Source: Sphingomonadaceae bacterium
GTDB lineage: Bacteria > Pseudomonadota > Alphaproteobacteria > Sphingomonadales > Sphingomonadaceae
Length of the DNA: 59,834 nucleotides
NCBI GenBank assembly: GCA_947473355.1
Contig: CANJCQ010000015.1
Span: 1-59,834 of the forward strand
Direction of reading: 5' to 3'
How positions within the stretch are numbered: the stretch's first letter is position 1; every line of letters begins with the position of its first letter. The notes below the pieces were generated by a model. The model was not told the DNA's origin, did no database searches, and saw only the letters and a list, made by a program, of their open reading frames with translations. The translations under genes and the position numbers were made by a program. Shown piece after piece: positions 16,555 to 25,826 of this stretch.

Positions 16555-18864
16555 ATGCTCCCGCGACAGCAGTTCCGTTTGCTCTATCTGGCACTTCGCG
16601 CGGGCGGTGTCGCCAGTCGGCTGCTCAGCGCGCTGATCGGCGGCGCAGTGGCAACACAAGTGGCGCATGCACAAGCACCCGCGGGCCAGGAAGTGGTCAG
16701 CACTGCCGCAGCATCCGTTGATGCAATAGGCGGGGCGACAGGCGGGGCGACTCAGGGCCCACCCATCCAGTTCGAGGCCGACCGGGTCGAATATGCCGAT
16801 GACACGGAAATCGTCACCGCCATCGGCAATGTCGTGCTGCGGCGCGAAGGCAAATCGGTCAAGGCGGACACAGTCACCTGGTCGCGCAAGACCGGCAAGA
16901 TCACTGCATCAGGCAACATCCGCCTGGTAGATCCAGACGGCAATCAGCTGTTCGTGGATAAACTCGATCTCACCGACGAGTTCGAGACCGGCTCGATGGA
17001 AAACATGCTGCTGGCGCTCCGCGAAGGCGGCAGGCTGGCGGCACATTCGGGCGAGCGCGTGGCGGGCGGCAATGTGCTGCTCAACCACGCAGCCTATTCC
17101 GCCTGCGACGTCGAAGACGACAAGGGCTGCCCCAAGAAGCCCAGCTGGCGGGTCACTTCGGAAAAAGTGGTCTATGAACCCGGCACCCATACTGTCCGGT
17201 TTCGCGGCGCCAGGCTCGAGATGTTCGGGATCCGCCTGATGCCCCTGCCGGGGCTTTCACTGGCGACCGATGGCCGGGCCATTTCCGGCCTGCTCATTCC
17301 CAATTTCCGCTTCAGTCCGTCCAATGGTCTGGAATTCAGCGGCGGTTACTACCAGCGCCTTTCCAACAACCGCGATATTACAGCCAATGCCTATTTCTAC
17401 ACCAAGGCGGCTCCGATGGCATCGCTGCAATACCGCGCGCTGACCGAGCGGGGTGCCTATCAGATATCGCTCTATGGCACCAGTTCGACTCCGATCCCCA
17501 TCGCAGGGGCAACCGCCACGACCTCGCAACGCGAATTTCGCGGCTATGTCTTCGCCAACGGCAGGTTCCAGCTTTCGCCAAACTGGAGTGTGACAGGCTC
17601 GGTCCGCCGCGCCACCGATCGCACTTTCCTCAACCGCTATGACATCAGCAAGGACGACCGGCTGCGCTCGATGGTCGAGGTCGAGCGGATCGATCCGAAC
17701 TCCTACCTTTCAATCGCCGGCTGGGCGACCCAGACCCTGCGCACCGGCGACAAGCAGGACCTCGTCCCCGTCGCGCTCCCGGCCATCGACTACCGGCGGC
17801 GGATCGCCGGGCCGGTGCTGGGCGGCAAGCTGGAATTCCAGGCCAACAGCCTCGGCATCATGCGCAGCGCCGGGCAGGATACCCAGCGCGCCTTCGCCAG
17901 CGCGCAGTGGGATATGCGCCGTTTGACCAGCGCCGGGCAAGAGCTCACCCTGACTGCGCTGGTGCGCGGCGATGTCTATCATTCGTCAGGCAATGGTCTG
18001 ACCGCCACGGCGGTCTATCGCGGCAATCCGGGCTGGCAGACGCGCGGCGTCGCCACGGCGGCCTTCGATGCCAAATGGCCGCTGGTCGGCAGCCTGTTCG
18101 GCGGAACCCAGGTGATTACGCCGCGCTTCCAGATCGTCGCCAGCCCGACCATCCGTAACCTTGCCGTGCCGAACGAGGATTCGCGGGCAATCGATCTGCA
18201 GGACAGCAACCTGTTCGCGCTCAACCGCTTCCCGGGATACGACCGCATCGAAGACGGTGTGCGCTTTACTTTCGGCCTCGACTGGCAGTTCGAGGCGCCG
18301 CGCTGGCGGATCAAGTCGACAATCGGCCAGTCCTACCGCCTGACCAGCAATGCCACCCTGCTGCCCGATGGCACCGGCCTCTCCAACCGGACCTCCGACA
18401 TCGTCGGGCGCACCGAGATCGAATACCGCAATTTCGTCAAGCTGACTCACCGCTTCCGCATCGACAAGGACAACGGCGCGTTCCGGCGCAACGAAATCGA
18501 CGCATCTTTTGGCAGCCAGAGCACCTATATCGAGCTCGGCTACTCCCGGCTGGACCGCAACATTTCCGCCAATATCGAGGATCTCAAGGACAGCGAAGAG
18601 CTGCGCGCCGCCGGGCGCGTCGCTTTCGCGCGTTATTGGTCGCTGTTCGGCTCGGGCGTGGTCAATCTCAGGGAAAACGCCAATGGTGCCCAGTTGACAT
18701 CAAGGGGATTCGAGCCACTGCGCACCCGGCTGGGCATTGCCTATCAGGATGATTGCCTGGAGCTGGGCCTGACCTGGCGGCGCGACTTCATCACCAACGG
18801 CGATGCCAAGAAGGGCGATACGTTCGAAATCCGCTTTGCCCTGCGCAATCTCGGCTTCCGGTGA
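16555..18864 (+). CDS. lptD: LPS-assembly outer membrane protein LptD
   Basis: A 769-residue outer-membrane protein that, with LptE, inserts lipopolysaccharide into the outer leaflet. An N-terminal signal peptide (hydrophobic LLSALIGGAVATQVAHAQ) is followed by an OstA/LptA-like domain with IQFEADRVEYADDTEIVTAI, then a large beta-barrel ending with LRNLGFR and an aromatic-type C-terminus. Length is typical for alphaproteobacteria. It heads lptD-surA-pdxA-rsmA, the same order as in Escherichia coli. Confidence 0.94.
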   Translation: MLPRQQFRLLYLALRAGGVASRLLSALIGGAVATQVAHAQAPAGQEVVSTAAASVDAIGGATGGATQGPPIQFEADRVEYADDTEIVTAIGNVVLRREGKSVKADTVTWSRKTGKITASGNIRLVDPDGNQLFVDKLDLTDEFETGSMENMLLALREGGRLAAHSGERVAGGNVLLNHAAYSACDVEDDKGCPKKPSWRVTSEKVVYEPGTHTVRFRGARLEMFGIRLMPLPGLSLATDGRAISGLLIPNFRFSPSNGLEFSGGYYQRLSNNRDITANAYFYTKAAPMASLQYRALTERGAYQISLYGTSSTPIPIAGATATTSQREFRGYVFANGRFQLSPNWSVTGSVRRATDRTFLNRYDISKDDRLRSMVEVERIDPNSYLSIAGWATQTLRTGDKQDLVPVALPAIDYRRRIAGPVLGGKLEFQANSLGIMRSAGQDTQRAFASAQWDMRRLTSAGQELTLTALVRGDVYHSSGNGLTATAVYRGNPGWQTRGVATAAFDAKWPLVGSLFGGTQVITPRFQIVASPTIRNLAVPNEDSRAIDLQDSNLFALNRFPGYDRIEDGVRFTFGLDWQFEAPRWRIKSTIGQSYRLTSNATLLPDGTGLSNRTSDIVGRTEIEYRNFVKLTHRFRIDKDNGAFRRNEIDASFGSQSTYIELGYSRLDRNISANIEDLKDSEELRAAGRVAFARYWSLFGSGVVNLRENANGAQLTSRGFEPLRTRLGIAYQDDCLELGLTWRRDFITNGDAKKGDTFEIRFALRNLGFR

Positions 18865-19047
18865 TAGCATTGGCGCGCCGGGGCAGGAGGCGGCTTGAGC
18901 CGTTGGCATGGGCGGTTCGCAGGGGCGGTTGGCAGGACTGGGCAATTGCGCTATCGGCCCGCTCAGCTTGGGTTAAGTCGCAAAGATGGAAACGCGCCAG
19001 CAATTGAACCGGGGACATTCCCCGAGACAGACAGGAACGATCGCACT

Positions 19048-20415
19048 GTGAAAACAATCGCGCGCAAATTGGTTTGTACCCTTGCTCTCGTCGGCACAGC
19101 GCTGACCCTGCCCAATCCGGCACCGCTTGCGGCGCAGGACAGCGGTCCCGCATCACCGCCCGAATCGTCTCAGGGCAACATCGTCATTCCCGGCGATGTC
19201 ACGGTCTTTGCCCAGAATGACCCCAACCATCGCAAGGCAACAGCAGTGGTCAATGGCGATATCGTCACTGGCACTGATGTCGATCAACGCCTCGCGCTGA
19301 TCGTGGCGGCAAACAACAACAAGCTGCCGCCCGAGGAAGTGCAACGTCTGCGCCTGCAGGTGCTGCGCAATCTGATCGACGAGACCCTGCAGATCCAGGC
19401 CGCCAAGATCGCTGATATCGAAATCGAAGACGGCGAAGTCGATCAGACCTATGCCCGCGTCGCTCAGCAGAATTTCGGCCAAAATACCAAGGCGATGGAC
19501 GCCTATCTGACCCGGGTCGGCTCTTCGCCCGGCTCGCTCAAGCGGCAGATTCGCGGCGAGCTTTCCTGGCAGCGGCTGCTGCGCCGCAACGTGCAGCCCT
19601 TCGTCAATGTGTCTGACGAGGAAGTGCGCGAAGTGATGGCCCGCCTTGAGGCATCCAAGGGCACCGAGGAATACCGCGTCGGCGAAATCTATCTTGCCGC
19701 AGCGCCAGAGGCCAAGCCGCAAGTGCTGGAGAATGCCAACCAGATCGTCGAGCAATTGAAGAAGGGCGGCAGTTTCGTTGCCTATGCCCGGCAATATTCG
19801 CAGGCTTCGACCGCTGCAGTGGGCGGCGATCTCGGTTGGGTGCGGCTCGAACAGCTGCCCACCGAACTGGCAACAGCAGCGCGAGATCTTGCGCCCGGCC
19901 AGCTGGTGGGTCCGATCGAGCTGCGCGCGGGCTATTCGATTGTCTATTTGATTGACAAGCGCCAGGTGCTGACTGCCGATCCGCGCGATGCAGTGTTGGC
20001 GCTCAAGCAGATTTCGATCAATTTCGCGGCTGGAACTTCGGCAGCTGACGCCCAGAAGAAGGCGGGCGAATTCGCCACGGCGATGAAGCAGGCGCGCGGC
20101 TGCGGCGAAGTCGATGCTGTCGCCGCCCCTCTTGGCGCGCAAGTGGTCGCCAACGATCAGGTCAAGGCGCGCGATCTGCCGCAACAGCTGCAATCGGCCC
20201 TGCTCGGCCTCTCGATCGGCGAAACTTCGCCGCCGTTTGGTTCAGTCGCAGAAGGTGTGCGGGTGCTGATGCTGTGCGGCCGCGACGATCCCAAGGTTGC
20301 CAGTGGCCCCAGCTTCGACGAACTGATGTCGCAGATGGAAGACGACCGGGTCAACAAGCGCGCGCAAATGTATCTGCGCGACCTGCGCCGCGACGCGGTG
20401 ATCGACTATAACTGA
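19048..20415 (+). CDS. surA: Periplasmic chaperone and peptidyl-prolyl isomerase SurA
   Basis: A 455-residue chaperone for outer-membrane proteins, including LptD encoded just upstream. From the GTG at 19048 it has a signal peptide (KTIARKLVCTLALVGTALTL, then AAQ). The SurA N-terminal chaperone domain follows from about ATAVVNGDIVTGTDVDQRLA, then a parvulin-type domain with GGSFVAYARQYSQASTAAVG-GDLGW. Only one clear parvulin repeat is visible, as in many alphaproteobacterial SurA proteins. A longer frame from 18895 has no signal-like N-terminus. Confidence 0.9.
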   Translation: MKTIARKLVCTLALVGTALTLPNPAPLAAQDSGPASPPESSQGNIVIPGDVTVFAQNDPNHRKATAVVNGDIVTGTDVDQRLALIVAANNNKLPPEEVQRLRLQVLRNLIDETLQIQAAKIADIEIEDGEVDQTYARVAQQNFGQNTKAMDAYLTRVGSSPGSLKRQIRGELSWQRLLRRNVQPFVNVSDEEVREVMARLEASKGTEEYRVGEIYLAAAPEAKPQVLENANQIVEQLKKGGSFVAYARQYSQASTAAVGGDLGWVRLEQLPTELATAARDLAPGQLVGPIELRAGYSIVYLIDKRQVLTADPRDAVLALKQISINFAAGTSAADAQKKAGEFATAMKQARGCGEVDAVAAPLGAQVVANDQVKARDLPQQLQSALLGLSIGETSPPFGSVAEGVRVLMLCGRDDPKVASGPSFDELMSQMEDDRVNKRAQMYLRDLRRDAVIDYN

Positions 20416-20422
20416 ACCGGCA

Positions 20423-21436
20423 GTGACCCCGGCGCTGCTCGCCGTTTCGCCCCTTGCTGTATCATTGGGCGATCCGGCGGGGGTGGGGCCTGAGCTGATC
20501 GCCGAGGCCTGGGCGCAGCGCGAGCAGGAAGGCTTGCCGCCATTCTTTGTCTGCGGCGGGCGAGGCGTGCTTGAACAGGTTGCCCGCCAAATGGGCAAGG
20601 CTGTCCCGATTATCGCTATCGAAGAGATCGCGGATGCGCGAGCCGCCTTCAGCCAGGGCCTGCCGGTGCTGGGCGCGACCGGCCCCGCCTGGCGCCCGGG
20701 CCAGCCGGACAGCGATGGCGCTTCGCTGGCCTACGATTCGCTGAAGTGGGCAACCTCGATGGTGCGCAGCGGGCTGGCCAGCGGACTGGTCACTGGGCCG
20801 ATCGCCAAATCATTACTCGCGGCCATCGGCTTCGACTATCCCGGCCAGACCGAATTTGTTGCCGAAGCCTGCGGGATCGCGGCCGAAGATGCGGTTATGA
20901 TGCTCGCCGGGCCCAGCCTGCGCACTGTTCCGCTCACCGTCCATGTTGCTCTCGCCGAGGTTCCCGGCCTCATTACCAGCATGCTGATCGAACGCCGCGC
21001 CACCATCGTCGCCGCCGCGCTGAAGCGCGATTTCGGCCTCGCCTCTCCCCGCCTCGCCATTGCTGCACTCAATCCGCATGCCGGGGAACAGGGCCGGATG
21101 GGCGACGAAGACACGGAAATCATCGCCCCCGCCGTCGCTGCCCTGCGCGCCGCCGGAATCGATGCCAGCGGCCCCCATTCCGCCGACGCACTGTTCTCTC
21201 CGCACAAGCGCGGATCCTATGACGTCGCGATATGCATGTATCACGACCAGGCGCTGATCCCGGTCAAGGCGCTCGATTTCGACCAGGGGGTGAACGTCAC
21301 GCTGGGTCTGCCGATTGTGCGCACCTCGCCCGATCATGGCACCGCTTTCGACATTGCCGGGACCGGACAGGCCTCGGCAGGCGCGATGATCGCGGCGATC
21401 CGCATGGCGGGGGAATGCGCGGGCCGGCGATTGTAA
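20423..21436 (+). CDS. pdxA: 4-hydroxythreonine-4-phosphate dehydrogenase PdxA (GTG start)
   Basis: A 337-residue NAD(P)-dependent enzyme of the DXP-dependent pyridoxal phosphate pathway. Recognisable motifs are SLGDPAGVGPELIAEAW near the N-terminus, GLVTGPIAKSLL, GFDYPGQTEF, metal-site LNPHAGEQG, and MYHDQALIPVKALDF with IVRTSPDHGTAFDIAG. Length is normal. The GTG at 20423 lies eight bases after the surA stop, showing cotranscription. Confidence 0.95.
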   Translation: MTPALLAVSPLAVSLGDPAGVGPELIAEAWAQREQEGLPPFFVCGGRGVLEQVARQMGKAVPIIAIEEIADARAAFSQGLPVLGATGPAWRPGQPDSDGASLAYDSLKWATSMVRSGLASGLVTGPIAKSLLAAIGFDYPGQTEFVAEACGIAAEDAVMMLAGPSLRTVPLTVHVALAEVPGLITSMLIERRATIVAAALKRDFGLASPRLAIAALNPHAGEQGRMGDEDTEIIAPAVAALRAAGIDASGPHSADALFSPHKRGSYDVAICMYHDQALIPVKALDFDQGVNVTLGLPIVRTSPDHGTAFDIAGTGQASAGAMIAAIRMAGECAGRRL

Positions 21437-21456
21437 TGCCGATACCGCTAGACGAA

Positions 21457-21536
21457 CCCACCCCCAACCCCTCCCGCCTGCGGGAGGGGAGCGAGACTTG
21501 CCGAACCGGAGGTGAGGTTAGTCGCAGCGGGGTGGG
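21457..21536. repeat. Bipartite C/G-rich inverted repeat between pdxA and rsmA
   Basis: An inner hairpin CCCCTCCCGCCTGCGGGAGGGG lies at about 21469-21490. An outer pair CCCACCCC (21457-21464) and GGGGTGGG (21529-21536) encloses a unique spacer. The same arms recur near 29007, 33147 and 52589. Located within an operon, it could modulate readthrough or RNA stability. Confidence 0.75.
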
Positions 21537-21539
21537 CCT

Positions 21540-22361
21540 TTGACCCCCCTCCCCCCCCTGCGTGAAGTCATCGCGCGGCACGGCCTCTCCGCAACCAAGG
21601 CGCTGGGCCAGAACTTCCTGCTCGATGAGCAATTGCTCGCCAAAATCGCCGCAATCCCGGGCGATCTGACCGGCTGCGACGTGCTCGAAGTGGGCCCCGG
21701 CCCCGGCGGTCTGACTCGGGCCCTGCTCCGCGCCGGCGCGCGAGTGACTGCAATCGAGATGGACCGACGCTGCCTCCCGGCGCTGGCGGAACTCGGCGAG
21801 TCGTTCCCCGAGCAGTTACGGGTGATTGAAGGCGATGCGACGAAGATCGACCCGAAAACGCTGTTTGCCGGACCTTACCACGTGCTCGCCAACCTGCCCT
21901 ACAACGTCGGCACCGCGCTGTTTACCGGCTGGCTGGGCGGGGAAACATGGCCACCGCTCTGGTCGTCGCTGACCCTGATGTTCCAGCATGAAGTGGCCGA
22001 ACGGATCATCGCTGCGCCCGCCTCTTCCGCCTATGGCCGCCTTGCGATCCTTGCCGGTTGGCGCTCCACCCCCAAGATTGCAATGAAAGTCCACCGCAGC
22101 GCTTTCACCCCGGCGCCCAAGGTGATGTCAGCCGTGGTGCACGTTACGCCCGCCGAGATGCCCCAAGGGGTCTCGGCCCGCGTGCTGGAGCGGGTCACCG
22201 AAGCGGCCTTCGGCCAGCGCCGCAAGATGCTGCGTCAGAGTCTGAAGGGAATGCCGGGCGCACTTGCGGCGCTGGATCAGCTGGGCATCGATTCGCAGCG
22301 CCGCGCCGAGACACTCACCCTCGCGGAATTCGTGGCAATAGCGCGGATTTTGTCAGCCTGA
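21540..22361 (+). CDS. rsmA: 16S rRNA dimethyladenosine transferase RsmA/KsgA (TTG start)
   Basis: A 273-residue methyltransferase that dimethylates A1518 and A1519 of 16S rRNA during small-subunit maturation. It contains [19 protein letters not shown], the SAM-binding [16 protein letters not shown] and the catalytic [11 protein letters not shown]. The C-terminal [12 protein letters not shown] is also conserved. The start is a TTG at 21540, at the edge of the intergenic repeat; no better in-frame start exists upstream of the conserved region. Start choice is fairly sure because homologues begin shortly before [13 protein letters not shown]. Confidence 0.95.
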   Translation: MTPLPPLREVIARHGLSATKALGQNFLLDEQLLAKIAAIPGDLTGCDVLEVGPGPGGLTRALLRAGARVTAIEMDRRCLPALAELGESFPEQLRVIEGDATKIDPKTLFAGPYHVLANLPYNVGTALFTGWLGGETWPPLWSSLTLMFQHEVAERIIAAPASSAYGRLAILAGWRSTPKIAMKVHRSAFTPAPKVMSAVVHVTPAEMPQGVSARVLERVTEAAFGQRRKMLRQSLKGMPGALAALDQLGIDSQRRAETLTLAEFVAIARILSA

Positions 22362-22368
22362 GCAAATT

Positions 22369-22917
22369 CTATTGCGCTGGCGCTGGTGCCCTGGGCTTTG
22401 GACGCCGACCAGTGAACATCGAAGGCAGCCGGGGCGCAACATGCGCTTTCTGTGCCTCTTGCACGGTCTGGTATGTGACCTGCGGAGTCGCGGTGCCGTC
22501 TGCTGCAACGACATAGCTATATTTTGGCGGCGCATAGGCGCTGGCAGGCCTTGGCACGCGTCCCGAAAAAATGGCTGGCGGCGAAGTGGCCAGAGCGGGC
22601 TCTGTCATCTCGACCTGGCAGGTGCCGCTTCTTGGCCGACCAGAAAACATCGAAGGCGCGGTTGATTTGCATTGCGGCTGCACCACAGCCAGTTCGCAGT
22701 TTTCCCGGCGCACGCGGCCCGAGAACATCGAAGGGCCGCCGGTCTTGCAAACGCGCTGCACCGAGAGGCCGCCATTGGGTGCCGACGCGCCGCCATCGGC
22801 CTGATGCGCGGTGTCAGCAGCGCCGCTGGTAACTGTCGCCGCAGCGACCTGCCCCTGCAGCGGCGAAGTTGCCAGCATCGGCGCCGGGAGCAACAATGCA
22901 ATTGCGGACACTATCAT
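22369..22917 (-). CDS. Secreted hypothetical protein with four PSMFSGR-type repeats
   Basis: A 182-residue protein with a signal peptide (VSAIALLLPAPMLATSPLQG). Its body repeats a short motif four times: PSMFSGRV, PSMFSGRP, PAIFSGRV and PSMFTGRR. The first three are preceded or followed by spaced cysteines (RVCKTGG, RENCELA, GTCQVE). GGGAG is placed seven bases before the ATG. I do not recognise a family. The repeats and cysteines suggest a small extracytoplasmic, perhaps peptidoglycan- or ligand-binding, protein. It is convergent with rsmA, seven bases between stops. Confidence 0.65.
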   Translation of the reverse strand: MIVSAIALLLPAPMLATSPLQGQVAAATVTSGAADTAHQADGGASAPNGGLSVQRVCKTGGPSMFSGRVRRENCELAVVQPQCKSTAPSMFSGRPRSGTCQVEMTEPALATSPPAIFSGRVPRPASAYAPPKYSYVVAADGTATPQVTYQTVQEAQKAHVAPRLPSMFTGRRPKPRAPAPAQ

Positions 22918-23069
22918 CGTTAACTCCCATCAAAACCGGTGGCCGCCATGCTGGGCCTGCCCGGTCGGGATAGCCGAAGCATTGTGTCATGGCAATGAAC
23001 GAGCGCGGCATTTGGCGCACGTCTGCATAACCGGTTCAACTTTGCGCCAGCACTCGCTAGTACCGTGCG

Positions 23070-24131
23070 ATGATTGATCGCAGAACGGCATTAACGGGCA
23101 TCGGCACTGCTGCCACGCTGGGCCTTGGCACCCGCGCCATGGCCGCCCCAACCGGTCAGGCCGTGCGAAGGGCCACCAAACCGCAACGCCTGCACCCGGG
23201 CGAAACGATCGGCCTGGTCGCCCCCGCCGGCTTTGTTGCCGACCGCTTCGGCATCGACGAACTGGATGCGACGGTGCGCGCGATGGGCCTGGTGCCGAAA
23301 TTTGCCTCCAATCTGCTCGATCGCCATGGCTATCTGGCCGGGACCGACGAAGTGCGCGCCGCCGCCCTCAATGCCATGTTCCGCGACAGGCAGGTCCGCG
23401 CGATCTTTGCCGTGCGCGGCGGCTGGGGCTGCGAGCGGATCCTGCCGCTGCTCGATTTCCGGCCGCTGGCCGAGGATCCCCGACTGCTGATCGGATCGAG
23501 CGACATCACCGCGCTGCTCCTCGCAGCGGCTGCGCGCACCGGCTGCCCCAGCGTGCATGGCCCCAATGTCGCCAGCTCGTGGAATGCTGCCGCCTGGGAT
23601 GCCTTTCGAAAGCTCGTGTTCGATGCCGGGATGCCAACCTATACCATTGGCAGTGTCGGCGGCGGCGGCGCGGAGGACCGGCTGGTGCCGCGCGCATCAC
23701 GCATCCGCACCTTTCGCCCGGGCACGGCGCGCGGGCGCCTGCTGGGCGGCAATCTCTCGGTGCTCTCGGCCATGGTCGGCACGCCCTGGCTGCCCGATTT
23801 CACCGGCGCGATCCTGTTCCTGGAAGAGACCAACGAGGCCGAATACCGGATTGACCGGATGCTCAGCCAACTGGCGCTCAGCGGAATTCTGGGCAAGGTT
23901 GCGGGCGTGATTTTCGGCCAGTGCACCAATTGCGCCAACCCCGGCGAGCCCTATGGCAATTTCACTGTGTTCGAAGTGCTCGAACACCACCTCGGCAGGC
24001 TCGGCGTCCCCGCCTTTCAGGGCGCGCAGATCGGCCATATTCCGGGGCAGGTCAGCATTCCGGTGGGCATCGAGGCCGAGATCGACGCCAGCACCGGCAC
24101 AATCCGCATCCTTGAACCAGTGGTAAGTTAA
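23070..24131 (+). CDS. LD-carboxypeptidase (peptidase S66), Tat-exported
   Basis: A 353-residue member of the S66 family, which cleaves the L,D bond of murein tetrapeptides. The N-terminus MIDRRTALTGIGTAATLGLG looks like a twin-arginine signal. The nucleophile region is LIGSSDITALLLA; the other triad elements fit EETNEAEYRIDRML (Glu) and GAQIGHIPGQ (His). Classical LdcA is cytoplasmic, so export is unusual but occurs in several groups. Microcin-immunity MccF proteins are the main alternative within the same family. Confidence 0.86.
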   Translation: MIDRRTALTGIGTAATLGLGTRAMAAPTGQAVRRATKPQRLHPGETIGLVAPAGFVADRFGIDELDATVRAMGLVPKFASNLLDRHGYLAGTDEVRAAALNAMFRDRQVRAIFAVRGGWGCERILPLLDFRPLAEDPRLLIGSSDITALLLAAAARTGCPSVHGPNVASSWNAAAWDAFRKLVFDAGMPTYTIGSVGGGGAEDRLVPRASRIRTFRPGTARGRLLGGNLSVLSAMVGTPWLPDFTGAILFLEETNEAEYRIDRMLSQLALSGILGKVAGVIFGQCTNCANPGEPYGNFTVFEVLEHHLGRLGVPAFQGAQIGHIPGQVSIPVGIEAEIDASTGTIRILEPVVS

Positions 24132-24133
24132 TC

Positions 24134-24637
24134 GTGTTCACAATCGAAACCTTCACCGCCCACGCCGACCTCGCCGAGGATCGTATCCGCCTCGATGCGA
24201 TCAGCCCGGATGGCGAAACCCAGTCGATCTTCCTGACCCGGCGTCTGGCTGACCGCATGGTGCCGCTGCTGGTAGACCGTGCGGAGGCGCATGCCGTGCC
24301 CGGTGTGCCAAAGGAAATAGCACTGGCAATGAACCAGGAACAATTGCGCATGGAGCGCGATGAAAACCCGATTGCGCCGGTCGAGGCCAAGCAGGGCTCC
24401 AGCCGCTGGCTGTGCCAGACTGTCCATGTCGCCGAAGATCAGGATCAGATAGTCTGGACCCTGACCGACGACAGCGACAATACCGCGGTCATGGGCCTGC
24501 CCGGCGACGGCGTGCGCAATGTGCTCGAGGTCTTGCACATCGTCTATCAGGGGCTGGAATGGACAGCGCAGGCTTTCCCGGGCTGGATGACCGCACGCGA
24601 GGAACTGCCAGATCGCGGGAAGCGGCTGCTGAACTAG
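24134..24637 (+). CDS. Conserved hypothetical protein (GTG start)
   Basis: A 167-residue cytoplasmic-looking protein starting (GTG) FTIETFTAHADLAEDRIRLD, followed by a helical stretch with LTRRLADRMVPLLVD and a C-terminal RNVLEVLHIVYQGLEWTAQA. There are no signal or membrane segments. It follows the S66 peptidase after two bases, so it is likely cotranscribed. I do not recognise the family. Confidence 0.7.
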   Translation: MFTIETFTAHADLAEDRIRLDAISPDGETQSIFLTRRLADRMVPLLVDRAEAHAVPGVPKEIALAMNQEQLRMERDENPIAPVEAKQGSSRWLCQTVHVAEDQDQIVWTLTDDSDNTAVMGLPGDGVRNVLEVLHIVYQGLEWTAQAFPGWMTAREELPDRGKRLLN

Positions 24638-24641
24638 CCGT

Positions 24642-25121
24642 TCAGCGCCCACCCAGCGCCAGGCTGACTGCTTGCAGCGGTGCGAGGCTCTTCGCTACAA
24701 GCTGCGCTGTCAGGACAGCCCCCGTAGCCACGCCAGCAATCAGGATGCCCCAGGTGAAACCCTGCGCGACATGCCGCGAATAGGCGAAAGTCGCTTCTGG
24801 CGACGGCCGGCCACGCGCCTTGCGCGCTGCCTCCAGGGCAGTTGGCCCCGCCTCGTTGCCGATCACCGCCAGCACATCGATCCGCTCGCGCAGCTTCATG
24901 CCGAACCGGCGACCTTCGGACCACTGCACCTGCCCGACCAGCGAATGCCGTCCGACGGTCAATTCGGCGAAAGTTCCTCGACGAGGAGCCTCGGAAACCG
25001 AAGCCATCAGCCCGCCCGAGGACAGATCAAGCAGGCAGGCCTCGCGCTCGGACCCGCCGTCACGCAGCATGGCCCGAATCATCAGGCGCCTGCGATCTTC
25101 GACTCTGGCTTTCTCTGGCAT
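24642..25121 (-). CDS. PilZ-domain protein with C-terminal membrane helix
   Basis: A 159-residue protein with a PilZ domain: the arginine region EDRRRLMIRAML near the start and the DLSSGGLMA motif match the RxxxR and (D/N)xSxxG elements that bind cyclic di-GMP. A C-terminal hydrophobic stretch (FTWGILIAGVATGAVLTAQL) would anchor it in the membrane. The ATG at 25121 is preferred because the PilZ fold starts soon after; six more residues are possible from 25139. A similar PilZ-TM gene follows upstream on the same strand. Confidence 0.78.
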   Translation of the reverse strand: MPEKARVEDRRRLMIRAMLRDGGSEREACLLDLSSGGLMASVSEAPRRGTFAELTVGRHSLVGQVQWSEGRRFGMKLRERIDVLAVIGNEAGPTALEAARKARGRPSPEATFAYSRHVAQGFTWGILIAGVATGAVLTAQLVAKSLAPLQAVSLALGGR

Positions 25122-25202
25122 ACAGCGCGCATCCCGCAAACCTGATGCCGGACCATAGCCAGCAAGTATGAGGACCGGCTTAACCCTGTTCAGTCATGCG
25201 CT

Positions 25203-25736
25203 CTATTTCGCCATCGCCTGGCTTTCCGCCTGGCTGGCTTCGTGCACAGTGGCCAGCTGATCTGCCATCTTTCCGGCATGATGCCCGGCGAAGAAGCCGG
25301 CATAGATCGCCATGCCGCCGCCGATCAGCACGATCGCGGCATATCGCGCCCACTGCGACTCGAACACACTGGCCAGGGTCATCGCAGCCGATGCCCGTTG
25401 CGGCCTGATCCCGAATTTTTCCGGCAGCGCCTTGCTGGCCTTGCGCACCCCCGGATTGAGCACTTTGCCTTCGATCACTTCGTCAACCGCGATCGCTGCA
25501 TCCAGGTTAACCCCGAACCGCCTCTCCCTGACCCATTTGACTTCGCCCGTCATCGCATAGCCGTTCACTGTCACTGTCACGACATTGGAACAGCGCGGCG
25601 GCATGGCTGTTGTCAGCAGCAAACCCTGAGGTGACAGATCGAGCACGCAGGCATCGCGTTCAAACCCATAACCGCTCAGACGGGCGCGCAACAGCGCCTT
25701 GACCCGTCCTTCGGCCCGCTCATCGGTTTGGTTCAT
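25203..25736 (-). CDS. PilZ-domain protein with C-terminal membrane helix
   Basis: A 177-residue relative of its neighbour. The PilZ signature appears as GRVKALLRARL and CVLDLSPQGLLLTTA, with a later WVRERRFGV strand. A transmembrane stretch follows (YAAIVLIGGGMAIYAGFFAG), then a polar tail rich in Gln/Ala/Glu. It presumably couples cyclic di-GMP to a membrane or envelope function. Both PilZ genes read leftwards, 81 bases apart. Confidence 0.78.
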   Translation of the reverse strand: MNQTDERAEGRVKALLRARLSGYGFERDACVLDLSPQGLLLTTAMPPRCSNVVTVTVNGYAMTGEVKWVRERRFGVNLDAAIAVDEVIEGKVLNPGVRKASKALPEKFGIRPQRASAAMTLASVFESQWARYAAIVLIGGGMAIYAGFFAGHHAGKMADQLATVHEASQAESQAMAK

Positions 25737-25826
25737 GCGGCAACTCCTGCGCCCAATGGTGCAGAGTTGTTTACTCTTTCAGGATTAGAACTTGGTTAAA
25801 GACGGAAATCCGCCATTCGCGGCTCG

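Noticed and set aside
18865..19047. Possible small gene between lptD and surA
   Set aside because: Only very short frames or an unsupported N-terminal extension of surA occur here; the signal peptide from GTG 19048 fits better.
22369..22917. Repeats considered as pentapeptide or RTX repeats
   Set aside because: The PSMFSGR units are irregularly spaced, about 20-40 residues apart, and lack the consensus of either class.
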